From Membranipora membranacea (taxonomy: Eukaryota; Bryozoa; Gymnolaemata; Cheilostomatida; Membraniporidae), in assembly GCA_914767715.1 (NCBI GenBank), contig OU612066.1, positions 20,312,283 to 20,376,282 on the forward strand: a DNA stretch of 64,000 bases, in the 5' to 3' direction. Position numbers and translations under genes: made by a program. Below, one piece after another: positions 23,010 to 35,390 of this stretch. The stretch's first letter is position 1. The number at the start of each line of letters is the position of its first letter. Below the pieces are notes generated by a model, which saw only the letters and a list, made by a program, of their open reading frames with translations, was not told the DNA's origin and ran no database searches.

Positions 23010-23591
23010 TACAAAACCCAGAAGCCTTGTAGTTCTCTGTCTGTTTAGTTTTTCATATTATGCATCATGGTTTTGCATCATGGCCCCTGAACCTCTGTCC
23101 TTACCTGTCGGCCCCACCCAACAGCCTAACAGCCCCGTACAGGAGCCCCCGCACAACTTCCTCTCAGCCAGGTAGATGTTTCAAAACGCAAAGTATAGGT
23201 CTACTTTTCAGTTTTTGAATAATCATATTACAACATGTTGGGCTAATGCAGTTACAGTAAATATCTGTACTTGCCAAAGATAAAAATTAAAGTCATATAT
23301 AACATGATATATAATTTGTTAATTAATCTTTTATTCAATTTTTTCTTTATTACTTTATTGGCATCTACATCATTTCTTGAGAAAATGTTTTCAAAAGTGC
23401 CATTAAAAAGAAACAAAAAAGGGTGAAACAAAAAAAATGATTGCATGGTTATAGATTATTATTTTAGCATGTAATATTGAAATGAGGGTTCCTTGAAAGA
23501 AATGCGTTTAGAGATGCTGCTTAACGTAACAGGTAGTGAATTCAATTCATTAAAAATCATATACAAATGAAGGGAGTTCATTGCATATACT

Positions 23592-24438
23592 ACTACCCAA
23601 AGACCAAAGTATGTTATAGCAATGAACTAGTTTATTGGTTATAGTCAGGCAGTTACTTATGATAAAGATATGATTTCAGATTTGCATGGTAAAAAATTCT
23701 ATGCTCTACTTGGCATGAATTATTGGGGCTCCCCGGTATTTTACTGAAGATTGAAGATAGAGTGTTTTAAAATTGAAGAAAAGATTTAAATGAAAAATCA
23801 ATAGAAGGTTTCCCCATTTCAAGTAGACTAGATTCAGTCCAACAACTTGAAGTTATCTACTCAAGTTGGGTTTGCTGGTTTGAACAGACAACTCCACACA
23901 GCAAGGAACCAAAGCCCATCAGTGTACTGATTTTGGATAACAGGATCCTGGGTTCGAGCCCCACCAGGTGCATTGTTTGTCTAGAAAAAAATGATCACCT
24001 TCGTGAACTATCAAACTTGCTGGCTCAGTTCTCACAGGCATTTAAGTACAGCAGGTTGATGTCGAGTCCAGTTGTTTTGAAAAATTAAGTCTGAAGATTA
24101 GAATTTTAAAATTGAAGATTGCGCCATTTTCTCTGAAGAAATTGAAGACAGCATTGTGTGCAGGGAGCCCCATTATTGATGGTGAAAAGAGTAGGTAACA
24201 TCAATTCTCTGCATTATGATGTCAGTCTCATGGAAGTGGTTGTTTCTTGTATTGAACATCCGGGAGACTGCGACCATCATATTGCAGAGAATAAGAGCGA
24301 CCTTCCCTTATAGAAGGCACACTTTCCACCATCAATAATTCATGCCAAGTAGAGTATTAATTTTTTTTAAATGCAAATCTGACACAACTTTATCATAAGT
24401 AACTGCCTGACTATAACATGCTTTGGTCTTTGGGTAGT
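23592..24438. mobile_element. Foldback element, family C, about 850 bp
   Basis: The left end ACTACCCAAAGACCAAAGTA and following text (CAGGCAGTTACTTATGATAA, TCAGATTTGCATGG, CTCTACTTGGCATGAATTAT) recur in reverse complement at 24155-24438, giving long terminal inverted repeats of at least 150 bp around a unique centre. The centre includes a tRNA-like stretch (GGATCCTGGGTTCGAGCCCC near 23940). No transposase frame is seen, so it is non-autonomous. Confidence 0.75.
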
Positions 24439-24837
24439 CTAATAGCTTATCATTTGGGACATTGAGAAGAAAATTATCTCTTTTGGGACAGCTATGTCCA
24501 TGATGTGACATAAAAATATAGCCTGGACCTTTCTTATTAAAAATTTCATAAGCATCACAGAAGAGAAGTATTTATAAAGTGAAGGAAAAGGTAATATACT
24601 GAGTGTTCTACATAAATATTCACAGGTTTTAGGTGATGAGGAATGAATAGTATAGGTTACAATTCTCAGGGCAGATGTTTTTCTCGAGAATTGGATAAAT
24701 TGATATTCCATGCATAAATTGGCTGTGGATAAACTGAAAATGAAACTGTCTAGCTGCAAATGTTGAGAGGTGTTTTCTACATAGCTGAAAATATATAATA
24801 ATTTTCGAGATGGTAATTTAATCTTTATTAATGTCAA
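24439..24837 (-). pseudogene. LINE reverse transcriptase remnant
   Basis: The minus-strand open stretch reads QFSRKTSALRIVTYTIHSSS, then SILPFPSLYKYFSSVMLMKF. This resembles the post-RT 'LQ..A.RII......HT..LF..L.ILP...L......L..K' region of LINE ORF2. No RT core is present, so it is a truncated fossil directly abutting the family C foldback element. Confidence 0.6.
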
Positions 24838-24839
24838 TA

Positions 24840-26460
24840 AATCTTTTGTTCAATTCCTTTTGGCTGAGGAGTTGGATGATAGAGCGTTTTTTTTTGTGGT
24901 TTGTACAATAATAATGAAATTTCTTAGACGGGTTATAATGGAAACAACTTTATTGTTTGCTTAATTAAAAGTGATGATGATATTGATAAAAAAGTGATCA
25001 TTTGTTCTGAGGGAATGTCGCAACGCCAAATGTAATCTGTATCGAAGTAATTCTTTCTCGAGATTCACAAATATTAAATAGTGATGCGTGTCGGCTTTAC
25101 TGTTAAATCAGGGAGTAACACCCTGTTACTCCTTGGTTAAATTATCATCTATCTAAAAGGCTAAGTACTTATGCAAGAGATTAGGATTAAATCCTATTGT
25201 CGGTGCACACACCTCCGTTTGGGTAAGAAACAAAGGAATGAGGCAAGTATTACCACAGAAATAAGTTATGCCCTCTTCCTTTTTGAGATAATTTTTTGCC
25301 TCATATTCGTGTAGAGCTCCAGTCTAATTTTTTTTAAATCTTTTCTATATTGTACCACATTTTTTACAATTATTTTCACTCCAGGGCATCAAACTTTCTG
25401 ATATATGGAGGAAAAAATTAAAGCCTTTCCTATCATATCCTGACTAACGGCTGACACTGGTAAAGAATAGAAGTTTTTGCCAAAGTTGACCCCAACAATT
25501 TCTGGTTCACTGTATTGCTGGGTAAAATTTTTCTTGGTCTGGCTGTCTAATCGGGAAGCCTCATGAATTAATCATTTATCAATGTTATTAGTGGTAGTTT
25601 TACCTCATTGCCACATTGAAATGATTAACTGGTGTATGTTGCAGGATAAGGATTAGGTAATGAATTGATGATGCCATGCGAATGACTCATTTCTGTTGCT
25701 AAGCTGCAGAGGGACAATTTGGTACATTTTAGATGAGCAGGTAGTGGCAAAACCAAAGTGTATTTAGTTGCACGTCGGTACAAGTATCAGGTTACATCCC
25801 TTTATTAGCTTTTGTTGCCGAGGTATCGACATACTCTATCTTTGTTTAGTCTATTTAAAAGAATCGTCTCTACACCTTTTAGACCTTGCTGGCTTCTGAC
25901 ACCAGTTGGACATTTGTTATAAAATTCTATTCTATCGCCGTATCTTCATCAATGTTACATCTGTTAACAAAACTGGATGTTTCCCAAAGCTACAACCATG
26001 TCACCACTAACTGGGCTGTTGACAAGGCATGTTGCATCAGGCATATGTTGGTACAAAGGCCAGTGACAACACTTAGAGCAGCACAGATATGATCATAATA
26101 CTGACTACTTTACTATTGCATTCCTAAAGAAAATTCTGTTCAGATAGAACCACTGAAGCGTAACAGTGAGTCATGTTGACTTCATTTATTTCCTCCATTA
26201 TGTTATATATGGAGGAACATTGGACTTGTGCTAGAAACATCCTTTTTGTTCCAACCTGTTTCGGGCACTAATAATCAATGGATTTGGTTGATATTTTCAG
26301 ATCAGCTTGAGGAAGGATTGTTGTTATACTATATGTTTCTATATAATTACTGAGAGCATTTGGAATAGGTATTTCACCAGTTGCAAAAACCATAAGAAAC
26401 TACTCTGAGTATATAGTAGCACTTTAAAGATGTTCGGACTATTATCCTTCACATAATGAT
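24840..26460. other. Intergenic, no gene seen
   Basis: AT-rich DNA with no splice-bounded coding stretch or recognised repeat that I can support. Confidence 0.4.
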
Positions 26461-26463
26461 ATG

Positions 26464-26788
26464 CAAATGTGAGTTTCGTACATAGGATACAATTCGACCA
26501 ACAATCAGGCAAAAAATTCAGTGTACTATACCACCCCGTACTGGGGATTAACTTGTTGAATAAGGCTGAGACTTAATAATATTACAAAGTGCAATTATCA
26601 GCTCAAAATACAGTCCTCTAGGAACAAAAAATACAAACCCGTTACCACAGGTGGTATTAATGTTAATAATCCACCAATTTGAACAAGGATTGTTGTTATG
26701 AAACAGGTAAAAAATCTGATTTTTGAATCCCATTTTCCGATAATTATGCATTGTGGATTGTTCTGAACTATTTCAAATTCATCACAAT
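26464..26788 (-). repeat. Right arm of the long-range inverted repeat (family D)
   Basis: Reverse-complement relative of 19248-19590, with landmarks CAATCAGGCAAAAAATTCAG, CCCGTACTGGGGATTAACTT, TTACCACAGGTGGTATTAAT and ATGAAACAGGTAAAAAATC. The copies differ at many positions, so the duplication is old or the two are independent insertions. Confidence 0.7.
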
Positions 26789-27156
26789 CCAGGAACAAAT
26801 AGAAAAGGTTAAGCCCACCAATGTCAGTTGCATATTTGTCTGCAGACTTATAGGCTGGAGTTTTCACACGTCTGCTGATCTTCATTATCTGGAAATCATC
26901 TCTTTTTCTCTGCTCTTTGCTACAGCCGTACGTGATATGTAAGAACTACATATCAATATTTTGCGCTTTGAATATTCACATTGATAGCCGTTTTCAATTG
27001 AATCTCCTAAAGGAGTTGTCTCCTTCGTGCGTATTATTTGCATGCTGTGTGACCAACGGAAGCTCGTCGATGTGATGTGATTGGTTCAATTAGAAAACAG
27101 TAATTGTCAAAGAGCATGAAATGACCTATAATGAGCCTATTGATCCTAATTTCAGG

Positions 27157-30100
27157 ATGTTCGTTGGGACTGCCAAAAGTTTAACAGCAATAATAGCACT
27201 GTATGGAGTATTATCCCGCTCAAGGTTTGTCATAATCCTGATTTATTTTGCCATAAGCCTGACAATCTATAGGACTTATTGACACCATGAAAATGCAAAT
27301 TAATAATAATTTGATGGCAATATATCACAATTGTCCGCACTTAATTTTTGCATGGCGCATTATCATCCAAACTAATAAACTAATATAGACCTAACAGGTT
27401 TTAATGTTTTGACAACCTGTCCTTTGATGATATCATGTTCACCAACAGTAAAATCTATTCCTATCAAGTAGCTCTTTGCCAGCAAATGCTCAGACAAATA
27501 ATTGCAATGTTTTAGGTCTGACGATTGGGGAGACAATTAATTTGGATAAAGCTGGGGTTTGCAGTTGGGATGACAGTAGTGACGGCAAGAGCTCAGACAA
27601 AATAAGATACTGTGGAGCAGCAATTACAGGACATCAGATTCGTATTAAAGGCTCGTGTGACAACTGCGTTATTGTCTTTAATCATCGGAGTACTAACAGC
27701 GGTCCATGTCTGTTGAACAAAACTATGACTAGTAACAGTGAAAACAGTACATGTCCAGAACAGAGGGAATACTTCAGAGACCAGATTGATTTACTACTTC
27801 AGATTGAAAATCAAGTACAGCCTGAAATCAACATCAATTTCGCAGGTAATGTCTATTGCAGGTTGATTATAATAAATCATTAGTTTTGTAGATCTACCAT
27901 AATAAATTCTAATGTCATTCTATTGTTATTTCTTTCAGTATTTCCTGTGTTCCTGTTTACAACATCAGACTCGAATAAAAATAGTATTAATGCTTCTCGA
28001 TATCCAGATGGATACATCACCAACGATCCAAGGATCAGAAAAGACCACAATGTAGAAATGAACAAAATGCAAGCGCAGCTATATGATTTGCCAGTGACAG
28101 GGACTGTGACTATACACATATATCACTTAAATGAGACACTGGCGAAAGTTCAGAATTTTGCCATCATCGAAGATTTCAAGTATTTGCCATTGACAAAACA
28201 ATCAGACGGGAATCTTCCACTGATGTTTTTTGGCTCTTCCGAAATCACACTGCTTTATCAAACAGTCCAAGGACATGATGTGGAAGGTGAATCGGTACAC
28301 ATCAGCTATGCAGGTATATATGAATGCTCTATTAGGTAGTAAAATATTGGGCTGAAGCGTATACTAAATTTCTGAATCTGTCGTGCAAGAAGCTGGTTCC
28401 AATTCTTTCTTTTCAATATTTTTTGGCAATGTGCGAACAATAATTTAAATGTAAAATGATTTAGTATAGTTGATATATGAGACCCAACAAATAAGTTTTT
28501 AGAAGCATAAAACTTTGCATTTGAGTATTTTAAGTATAGACCAACTGTTACTATATGGCAGGTGGCAATTATATTTTAAGCTGGTAGCGAGGGTTATTTC
28601 AGATATGTTGTCTAAAATTTGTGTGGTGATTGGTTTTGATATTGCGCAAATTTGTGACAATGCTATATAATACATTTTTTACCACCATTCCTATTATGTA
28701 ACATATAATATGATTATATGATTAATATACCACACTCTATAATCGTAATATCTCTTAACTATTTTGTAGTACGGTCTTGTAATATAAACATAGCACATCT
28801 AAACACGCAAGAGTTATTGAGGGACAAGTTCGATAGATTTACAACCTCTTGTCTGTCTGGGTTTGAACTTCGCCACAAAGTCAATTCATTCAGCTGCAGT
28901 GGTCAACAGTGGGAACCTCCGCTGGAATGTGTTCCTCAAAACTCAAGTGTTTATATACACCCAACAGAACCTGTTCTGGATGCAGGTACTAATATTAAAT
29001 TTCAGTTGAACTTAATGAATTTCAACTCCCACACAACCCCTTGCATTACAGATATAGAGTTATTAGTATTGGACAACTTGATGCCTTAAATGTTGAGATT
29101 ACTTCGATAGAATTATGGCAATATAATAAAATAGCACAATGGCCTTCAAATGATATATATATAAACTTCTCATCATCAATTCTTTAACTAACTTGCAGTG
29201 GAACCTGACCCTAAACACGGGACAAATCAGAGGATTCAAAATGAACAACTCACAAAACGCTTCACGGAAAATGCTACCAATTCAGCAACAATATCTTTTG
29301 CCTCTATCATCTCGATTATTGGAGCAACTCTGGGTGTACTGACAGTCATTGCTATGTTACTAATTTGGTACTACTCTATAGTGAGGTATGTGAATATGCT
29401 TCGGTGGATTGAAAAGTTTTTGCTTAGACCAGGATGCGTAGGCAGCTTTAATTTCTCTACATACAGAAACCATAATCTGAGCAATAAAATGAGTTTCACT
29501 CTATTTCAACGCCCATTTTTTCTAGCTTGCTATGAACTTTATAGCAGTTTTGTTTGCGTGTTACTGCTACAGTTTCAATTTCACCATGCCTAGAGTGAAG
29601 TGTTACAAAATATTCATTTGAAGCGATTATCCTGTGTTACCGGTTTTGGCTGTAGAAGTGGTAGGAGGCTAGGAGCTGGGAGCAGGGAATTGTTTTGATG
29701 GGGTGTATGCCCATAAAATGAAGTTAGTCACCCTAACCCTTGTATTTTTTTAGGACCAGAGCTAAAGAATGTGCAAACCACATAGAAACCGAAACAGAGA
29801 CAGCAATACAAGGTATGTTTCAGCTATCTTTCTGCAGGGCAAACCAATCAATTCTGTCATAGCCAGTCATGACCGCAGTACAAGTAGCCAAGCATGATTA
29901 TGTTCCAATACAGGCAAAGGTATCTTATAGATTGGTGGCATTGAATTGTACTATTCTATTGGATTGAGTTCAGTGATTGGTGGTAATAGTGTCACAGACC
30001 ATCCACATGCCAAAACTGAAGGACTGAACTGCGACAGATCACAGTAGTAGAATTAAAAAAATCTGATATCATATGGATCTGAGTTTAAAGACCACTTGAT

Positions 30101-32173
30101 AAATAGCCTAGGAAAGCCTAGACTAGACAAACCAGCTTGTTGACAAGTAATCTAAGAATATCTTTTTATTCTTCCATTCATGAACAATTTACAAAAAATA
30201 TGAATGATATAACACTGGTCTTTTATTAAGTACAGTCAGTTAAATTCGCTTGAAAATTGAATTCAAAACATGAGATGAAACACTTCTAGCATAAATGATA
30301 TTCACAGCTAGTGCTTGTAGTTTGATGTTCCCCCAAGCTTGCAATAGTATGCTACGAGGTTAAGCCGGAAGTAGCCTGTGTCTCTTTTCATACTTTTAAA
30401 ATTCCTGCATCCCATCCGCCCGAGTAACTTATTCTGAATGTCACCACGAGAATAATCTTCCGGACAGAGCCTGCAGCTGCAACTGCGATCATCATGTGCT
30501 AGATGCGAAAATATGTGTATCCCATCATAGCTGAACTGTTGACAAATATCTATGCAGTCATGAACACTTATTGTCTTTGTTGTTGTTGGGGTCAACCAAA
30601 ACATATCTAAAAAAGAAATGACAGAATATTTTTAAGATCATTTTATCAATATCTGAGATCAATAATATCAAAGAGTAAAACAACTTAGACCTCGAAAGCC
30701 CATGCCACCACTATTTGTTGATAAAAGAATAACACTAGTACCAAACAACTCAAGGCTCTGCATTGCGCATTGACATCTGTGAGATGTTACCTACTAAGTT
30801 GCCTACTAAGTTGCCTACCAGCTATGTAATTCTGAATTCTTAGTCAGTATGACTAATAATTTTGCAGGTCGGCAACTCCTAGAGTTCATTATTAAACCAG
30901 TGCTCCATCGAGGCCCCCATTATTTCCAAATAGCAGGTTTCCATGGTTTTTCGAATTAAGGCACTAGGTGATTTAACTCGGGCTGTATGCTGAAAATACA
31001 AATGGATGCATCCACAGCTTGCACGTGCGCAGATGGCTGATATTGAGTCAAATTGTAGAAAGAAGATCACCCTGATGGATGGCTCAGGTCTCCATTTAAT
31101 TAATTTTATATATATCAAGTATTTATGCACAACAAACAAGGTAGCCTGGGTGCATCTTACCTGGTTTTTCATTGTTGGGTGTTTTACATATCCGTATTCC
31201 ATGAGCATCCCGCTCTACAGCATGAAATGGGGCAATGAAGAGAGTGATCACTAAAATAAGACAAGCTCCCTTCATTTTCAATCAAACCTGGACACTAAAA
31301 TCCAAAAGATTGTCCTCAACAGATTCTGATTTACTGCTTCTCTTAACACGCGGTTTATATAACTCGAAGCCTAATCCGTGATCGTCACAATTATCATGTA
31401 TTGATCCTGTTAGTTGTGGTTTTGTTAAGATTGTTACGCATCTGTGGTTTGAAAGTCAAGTGTCTTAAATTTCCTCGGAGACATTATGCTCCAGTACTCC
31501 TGAGGAATATTTGGCTGGTATAACATGTTTGAGAGTAAATCCTACAACGATGTACTTAAACATTTCTTTGCTCCAAACAGGAAAAAAACCATTCAGTTCT
31601 TGCAGTTGAAATCCTAAACACCTGTTTTCATGCATGAACACTGTATCACTGTATCATCTGAGGCCTTGCTTTATTTTGTCTTATTGTGCTTACCGAGTGT
31701 CATTGAATGTAGATGGCGATGAATGCGATGAAGGCGCTGATGTGATCGAAGGACGCGTTGATTCTGTGTCAGATTATGAAGTGATCGAGCGAACTGATCC
31801 TTATCTGGACTACTGTGAGATAAACGAGCACGATACAATGAGCATTGTGAACCAAAGTCTCTCTCAGTACGACTCCAAAGAAACTGCAAGGAGTAAATCA
31901 CCTAATGCTGAGTCTGAACACAGATTAACCGAAAACTTACAACAGAGTTCAACAGATTTGTTGGGATCAATTTCTCAAGAACTAAGTAAGAGAGGCATAG
32001 ATTTACACAAAAAAAAGGTTTCCAATTTTCCTAATATGAAAAGACATAATTATGGCTCAAAAAGAAAAGTACCAAATACACCTCCGATGCCTTGCAAGGG
32101 CCCGTTGGGATTGAGAGTCTTTTCCGAACACAACAGACCACTGAAGCTGAGGTGCACAAGAACAGTTCAGTAG
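27157..32173 (+). CDS. Single-pass receptor: sushi-like domain, ITAM-like tail
   Basis: Novel type I membrane protein. Exons: 27157-27224, 27472-27845, 27939-28313, 28770-28985, 29199-29385, 29754-29812, 31713-32173. All phases join, giving 1,740 nt and 579 residues. A signal peptide (MFVGTAKSLTAIIALYGVLS, cleavage near ANA-QT) leads to a cysteine-containing ectodomain with several N-glycosylation sequons. Exon 4 encodes a sushi/CCP-like module (about residues 274-331; four Cys with CSGQQWEPPLEC). A helix of about 25 hydrophobic residues (377-401, SIIGATLGVLTVIAMLLIWY) crosses the membrane. The tail has YEVIERTDPYLDYCEI (Y448, Y460), matching YxxI-x8-YxxI as in ITAMs; each half also fits the ITIM consensus. 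A role in tyrosine-kinase/SH2 signalling is inferred. Exon 1 is chosen for its signal peptide and phase. Intron 6 holds an antisense gene. The 3' end may be frameshifted. Confidence 0.72.
30308..31275 (-). CDS. Small secreted cysteine-rich protein, nested antisense gene
   Basis: Unrecognised two-exon gene: 31275-31161 and 30606-30308, joined in phase 1, 414 nt, 137 residues. MKGACLILVITLFIAPFHAV is a clear signal peptide. The mature chain has eight cysteines (RICK, DCIDIC, SCSCRLC, MGCRN, YYCK), which could form four disulfides. The CxxxC followed by CxCxxC is weakly reminiscent of PAN/WSC-type modules, but I cannot assign a family. The whole gene lies inside intron 6 of the receptor gene, on the opposite strand, and has its own TATA box at 31354-31361. 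Exon borders have good donor (CCAG|gtaaga) and acceptor (tttcttttttag) sites. It may be an antimicrobial, toxin-like, lectin-like or ligand protein; the sequence does not decide. Confidence 0.72.
31354..31361 (-). promoter_or_regulatory. TATA box of the nested secreted-protein gene
   Basis: TATATAAA on the minus strand, about 80 bases upstream of the start codon at 31275, which leaves a 5' UTR of about 50 bases. It supports an independent transcription unit inside the receptor intron. Confidence 0.6.
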
Positions 32174-32362
32174 AACAATGTGACACACGATAGCGCAACC
32201 AGTTTTGGTAACAAATCCTAAAATACCTCACAGTAACGCATCACTTCCGGAAAGTGCAGATGACAACGTACATCAAACAAGCACATCAAAACTAACTCAT
32301 CTACCATCAGTTGAAAGCTGTGTTTTGGAGGACGCTCTCAGTGTTTACCGGGTTTATACTTG
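32174..32362 (+). pseudogene. Coding-like continuation of the receptor tail in other frames
   Basis: After the receptor stop the DNA still looks coding. A frame overlapping the last 70 bases reads ESLFRTQQTTEAEVHKNSSV, then a second frame runs from about 32195 (PVLVTNPKIPHSNASLPESA, later SCVLEDALSVYRVYT) to a TGA at 32360-32362. Two indels would be needed to join these, so either the gene is damaged in this copy, the assembly has indels, or part is spliced out. Confidence 0.4.
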
Positions 32363-32624
32363 ATAATGTTGAATGTTTGAGAAAAAAAATTTATTTGCGA
32401 TAGTTATTAAGCCTAAAATATGATACGAAGATCTCTTACATTTTTCTGTCGCTCGCGTGTATATAATTGAGTGTTCCAAGTATTTATAATAGCCTTTATG
32501 GTATATATTTACCATGATTCTGGCTCTCACTGGCCAAAATATAGATCGACTAAGGAGGTAATAAAAGATGGTTTATGTCTTTTTCAATTCATCAAATACA
32601 TGTATGTACATTACTGTGAATTGT

Positions 32625-32691
32625 GATCTCGAAGATGCCCTTAGTATTTACAGCTTACAAGGATTCTGCATTTTTTGTTTAAGCATTTAAT
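32625..32691 (+). repeat. Diverged copy of the receptor C-terminal motif
   Basis: CDLEDALSIYSLQGF here parallels CVLEDALSVYRVYT at 32320-32359, about 310 bases upstream. It suggests an old tandem duplication of the gene end or an alternative terminal exon. Confidence 0.4.
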
Positions 32692-32699
32692 GATAATAA

Positions 32700-35390
32700 T
32701 TAAGCTGAAGGCAATGCTAATCTTTTACCCTTTGTACTGCTTAGTCTTCATCTGATTGGTTGTTCAATGATATCATTACGTAAATGAAGCCGGCTGCGTA
32801 TTTCCTGCTCCCACAAAATAAGAGGCGTACAATAATCATCTCAGCTCTTACCTCAATCAAGGATTTCTACTCCAATCGCCTTTATTCACTGATATTTGAG
32901 CAGATGGTATATATTCAGTTTTTGTTACATTGACGTAATCATTGGTTTCACAATCAAGTGTTTATGGTCAGTGGTACGGTGGTATCCCTAAGGCACGATT
33001 TTCTTTACCTCTTATACCCTCTTTGCACCCTGAAGACTGAAATAACTAGATATAGAACTTATTTACATGAATATACTTTAAGTCATGTAAATACTAGTTT
33101 TTGATGTAATGAGTACAGTTAATCTGAGTAAGTCTTGTGTGTCAAAACACCTTTAAGTTTGCAAAAATTGCTAAATAATCCTCAAACTCATTAGTTATCA
33201 TCACATGATTTTGATTTTTACATCATTGTAATGCCTGAAATGTCTAGATCTAAAATATTTTAATTTGAAAATTCAATGAAATTTGGAAATGGGGCCTACA
33301 TAATTTTCATGAAAAACCAACAGTCTACCTGTGTAAATTTTGTATTTCCTATTGAAATTCTATAGAAAGGCTACTTATAATAAAGCTAATAAATAATTGA
33401 GGAGTAACACTCATTTTTCAAGCGGCTGCTTGCCTATTCAGCTGAAGACCGGAGTTTGATAGGAGTGTCATATCAATGAACTAAACCTTTAGTTCATTGG
33501 TCATATCTTAGTATTTATGATCTTTGACAGTATAGTTAGAATATCCCTATTCTCGTCTAGCTAGGGTTTCATTCATAACAAACATTACATCCATGTTACT
33601 GCAATATAATAGGCACCCAAAGCAGATGACAAAGATAAGCAACAATACAAATGATGTCAGGATATTGTGAACTCATTACACCTATTGGACGAGTAAAGTA
33701 GTGCAGTAGGAGGAAAAGATTCGCCACCATTGAAGTTCACAAGCCTTCAGTAAGAAAATATATTGTTTGCTTAAATTTGATGCACCTAAAAAGCTTGATG
33801 AAATGTTTCGCTTGTATTTAATGTACCGAGTTGTCAATGAGAACAAGTTGAGGTCTGGATTTGAAACAAGTATAACCAATTGCTCTTATTTCAGAATTTT
33901 TACTCAATATTATCCTTCAAAATGTTACTGGGGCAAAAAATGTGTCAGGTCGGCATGAGGTTTACAGCTGGTTACCTCGGTCCGCATGCTTGATTGTGCG
34001 ATGCACTACCAGATATGGAGCCCATGCAGCTGGCTTGTCATGTATGAAGCCACCTACCAGCTTTTTATACCTAGTTATACCTGGTTATAACACCCTCCCT
34101 GGCTGTATCATCAGGGAGGGTGGGATATAATACCCTCCCTGCTCCCTGGTATCATTATTCTCAGTTATTGTGTTGAAGTTCTCTTCTCCTGATACTGCCA
34201 TAAAGCCTCGGTGTTGAACAGCGAATGAAAGCTATCTAGCAGTAGAGTTTCATTTTGATGGGATATGATAGTGCTTTCGCTTTGGGTATTTTCTCTTGAT
34301 TGGCTGAATATTTTCATATTGATGTCTGATTGGATGGTTTGATGTAAACATATGGACAACCTTGACACTTGGGCGGTCCATTTGAAAGGTCTGCATTGTA
34401 TTGAAAATTGAATTTTAGGTCACCTGAATTTTATTCCACTAAAGCTGAATTATTTGATTGGAGCTAAGTGAGCTGGCGAAACCTCTTCTGAGCAAAGTAT
34501 TCATTGTGTGTTGGGGAACAAGATGTCTCACTACTCTCCTAAACATGCTTCATCTATGTGAGTGGATACTAAGCATCAATAATGATGTTATTCAATATAT
34601 TGTTGTTACCACTCTCAAAACAATAATAGTAGATTATAAACACTAATAGTAGTACCAAAGACCAGAGTAACAGGGTCCTGGTAGTAGTAGAGTAGACTAT
34701 TCAGAAGTAGGGAGAATTTTCCCTAATAGTGATAGCATAGCAGTGAGTCAGTGAGGGTAGGCCCTATATGTAAATATATATTTTGGTTTGTATCAAAAAC
34801 TGCAACTAAGACCATAGCATAGGCATTTAATCAGCATGCAGTGAACTGAATGAGTGAGAATCACAGCAACTAAATGACACCTGCAGTGAATTGGGCCTTA
34901 GTGGGTCCAAAACTAGAAAATCAATCACTTTGTCCACTGACATTACTGCTACTTCAGGGGACTGACTTGTCAATTTGATTTCCTATGTTAGTTAATACCT
35001 GTTTCAGGGAGAAGTCCCCATGCTGGCATCATCTTGTTACAGTTCCAGTGCAAACTTACTAGATCAGTCATTGGTAGCAGCCTAGACATTCTGGCAAATC
35101 ACTGAGCGGAAGTGGTTATTTACTGTCCACTATTTTTTGGTCAGAGTCATAGCACAGAGTCATAGCACACAGTCATTAATAGTTGTGCTCAAAATTACAA
35201 AGAAAGCAAATTTACAAAGTTCTTATTTCAGTTAGTTACGGATCAACACCAAGCATAGTATAGGAAATTGTGATTGTATTAGGTAATAGGACCATTGAAC
35301 TTTCACAAACTGCCAGAGGCCTATCTGCTATAACTAGAGTAGGCCTATATAGTGATTATAATTGTTTTTTTCTTCTTGTCGTTTGTACAG
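32700..35390. other. Intergenic / 5' part of HAUS8, first exon not found
   Basis: The next clear coding exon starts at 35391 and needs a preceding exon that ends two bases into a codon. I could not pick the start exon among several weak ATG candidates. No repeat is recognised apart from short phrases such as the 'ccctccctgg' inversions at 34095-34150. Confidence 0.35.
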
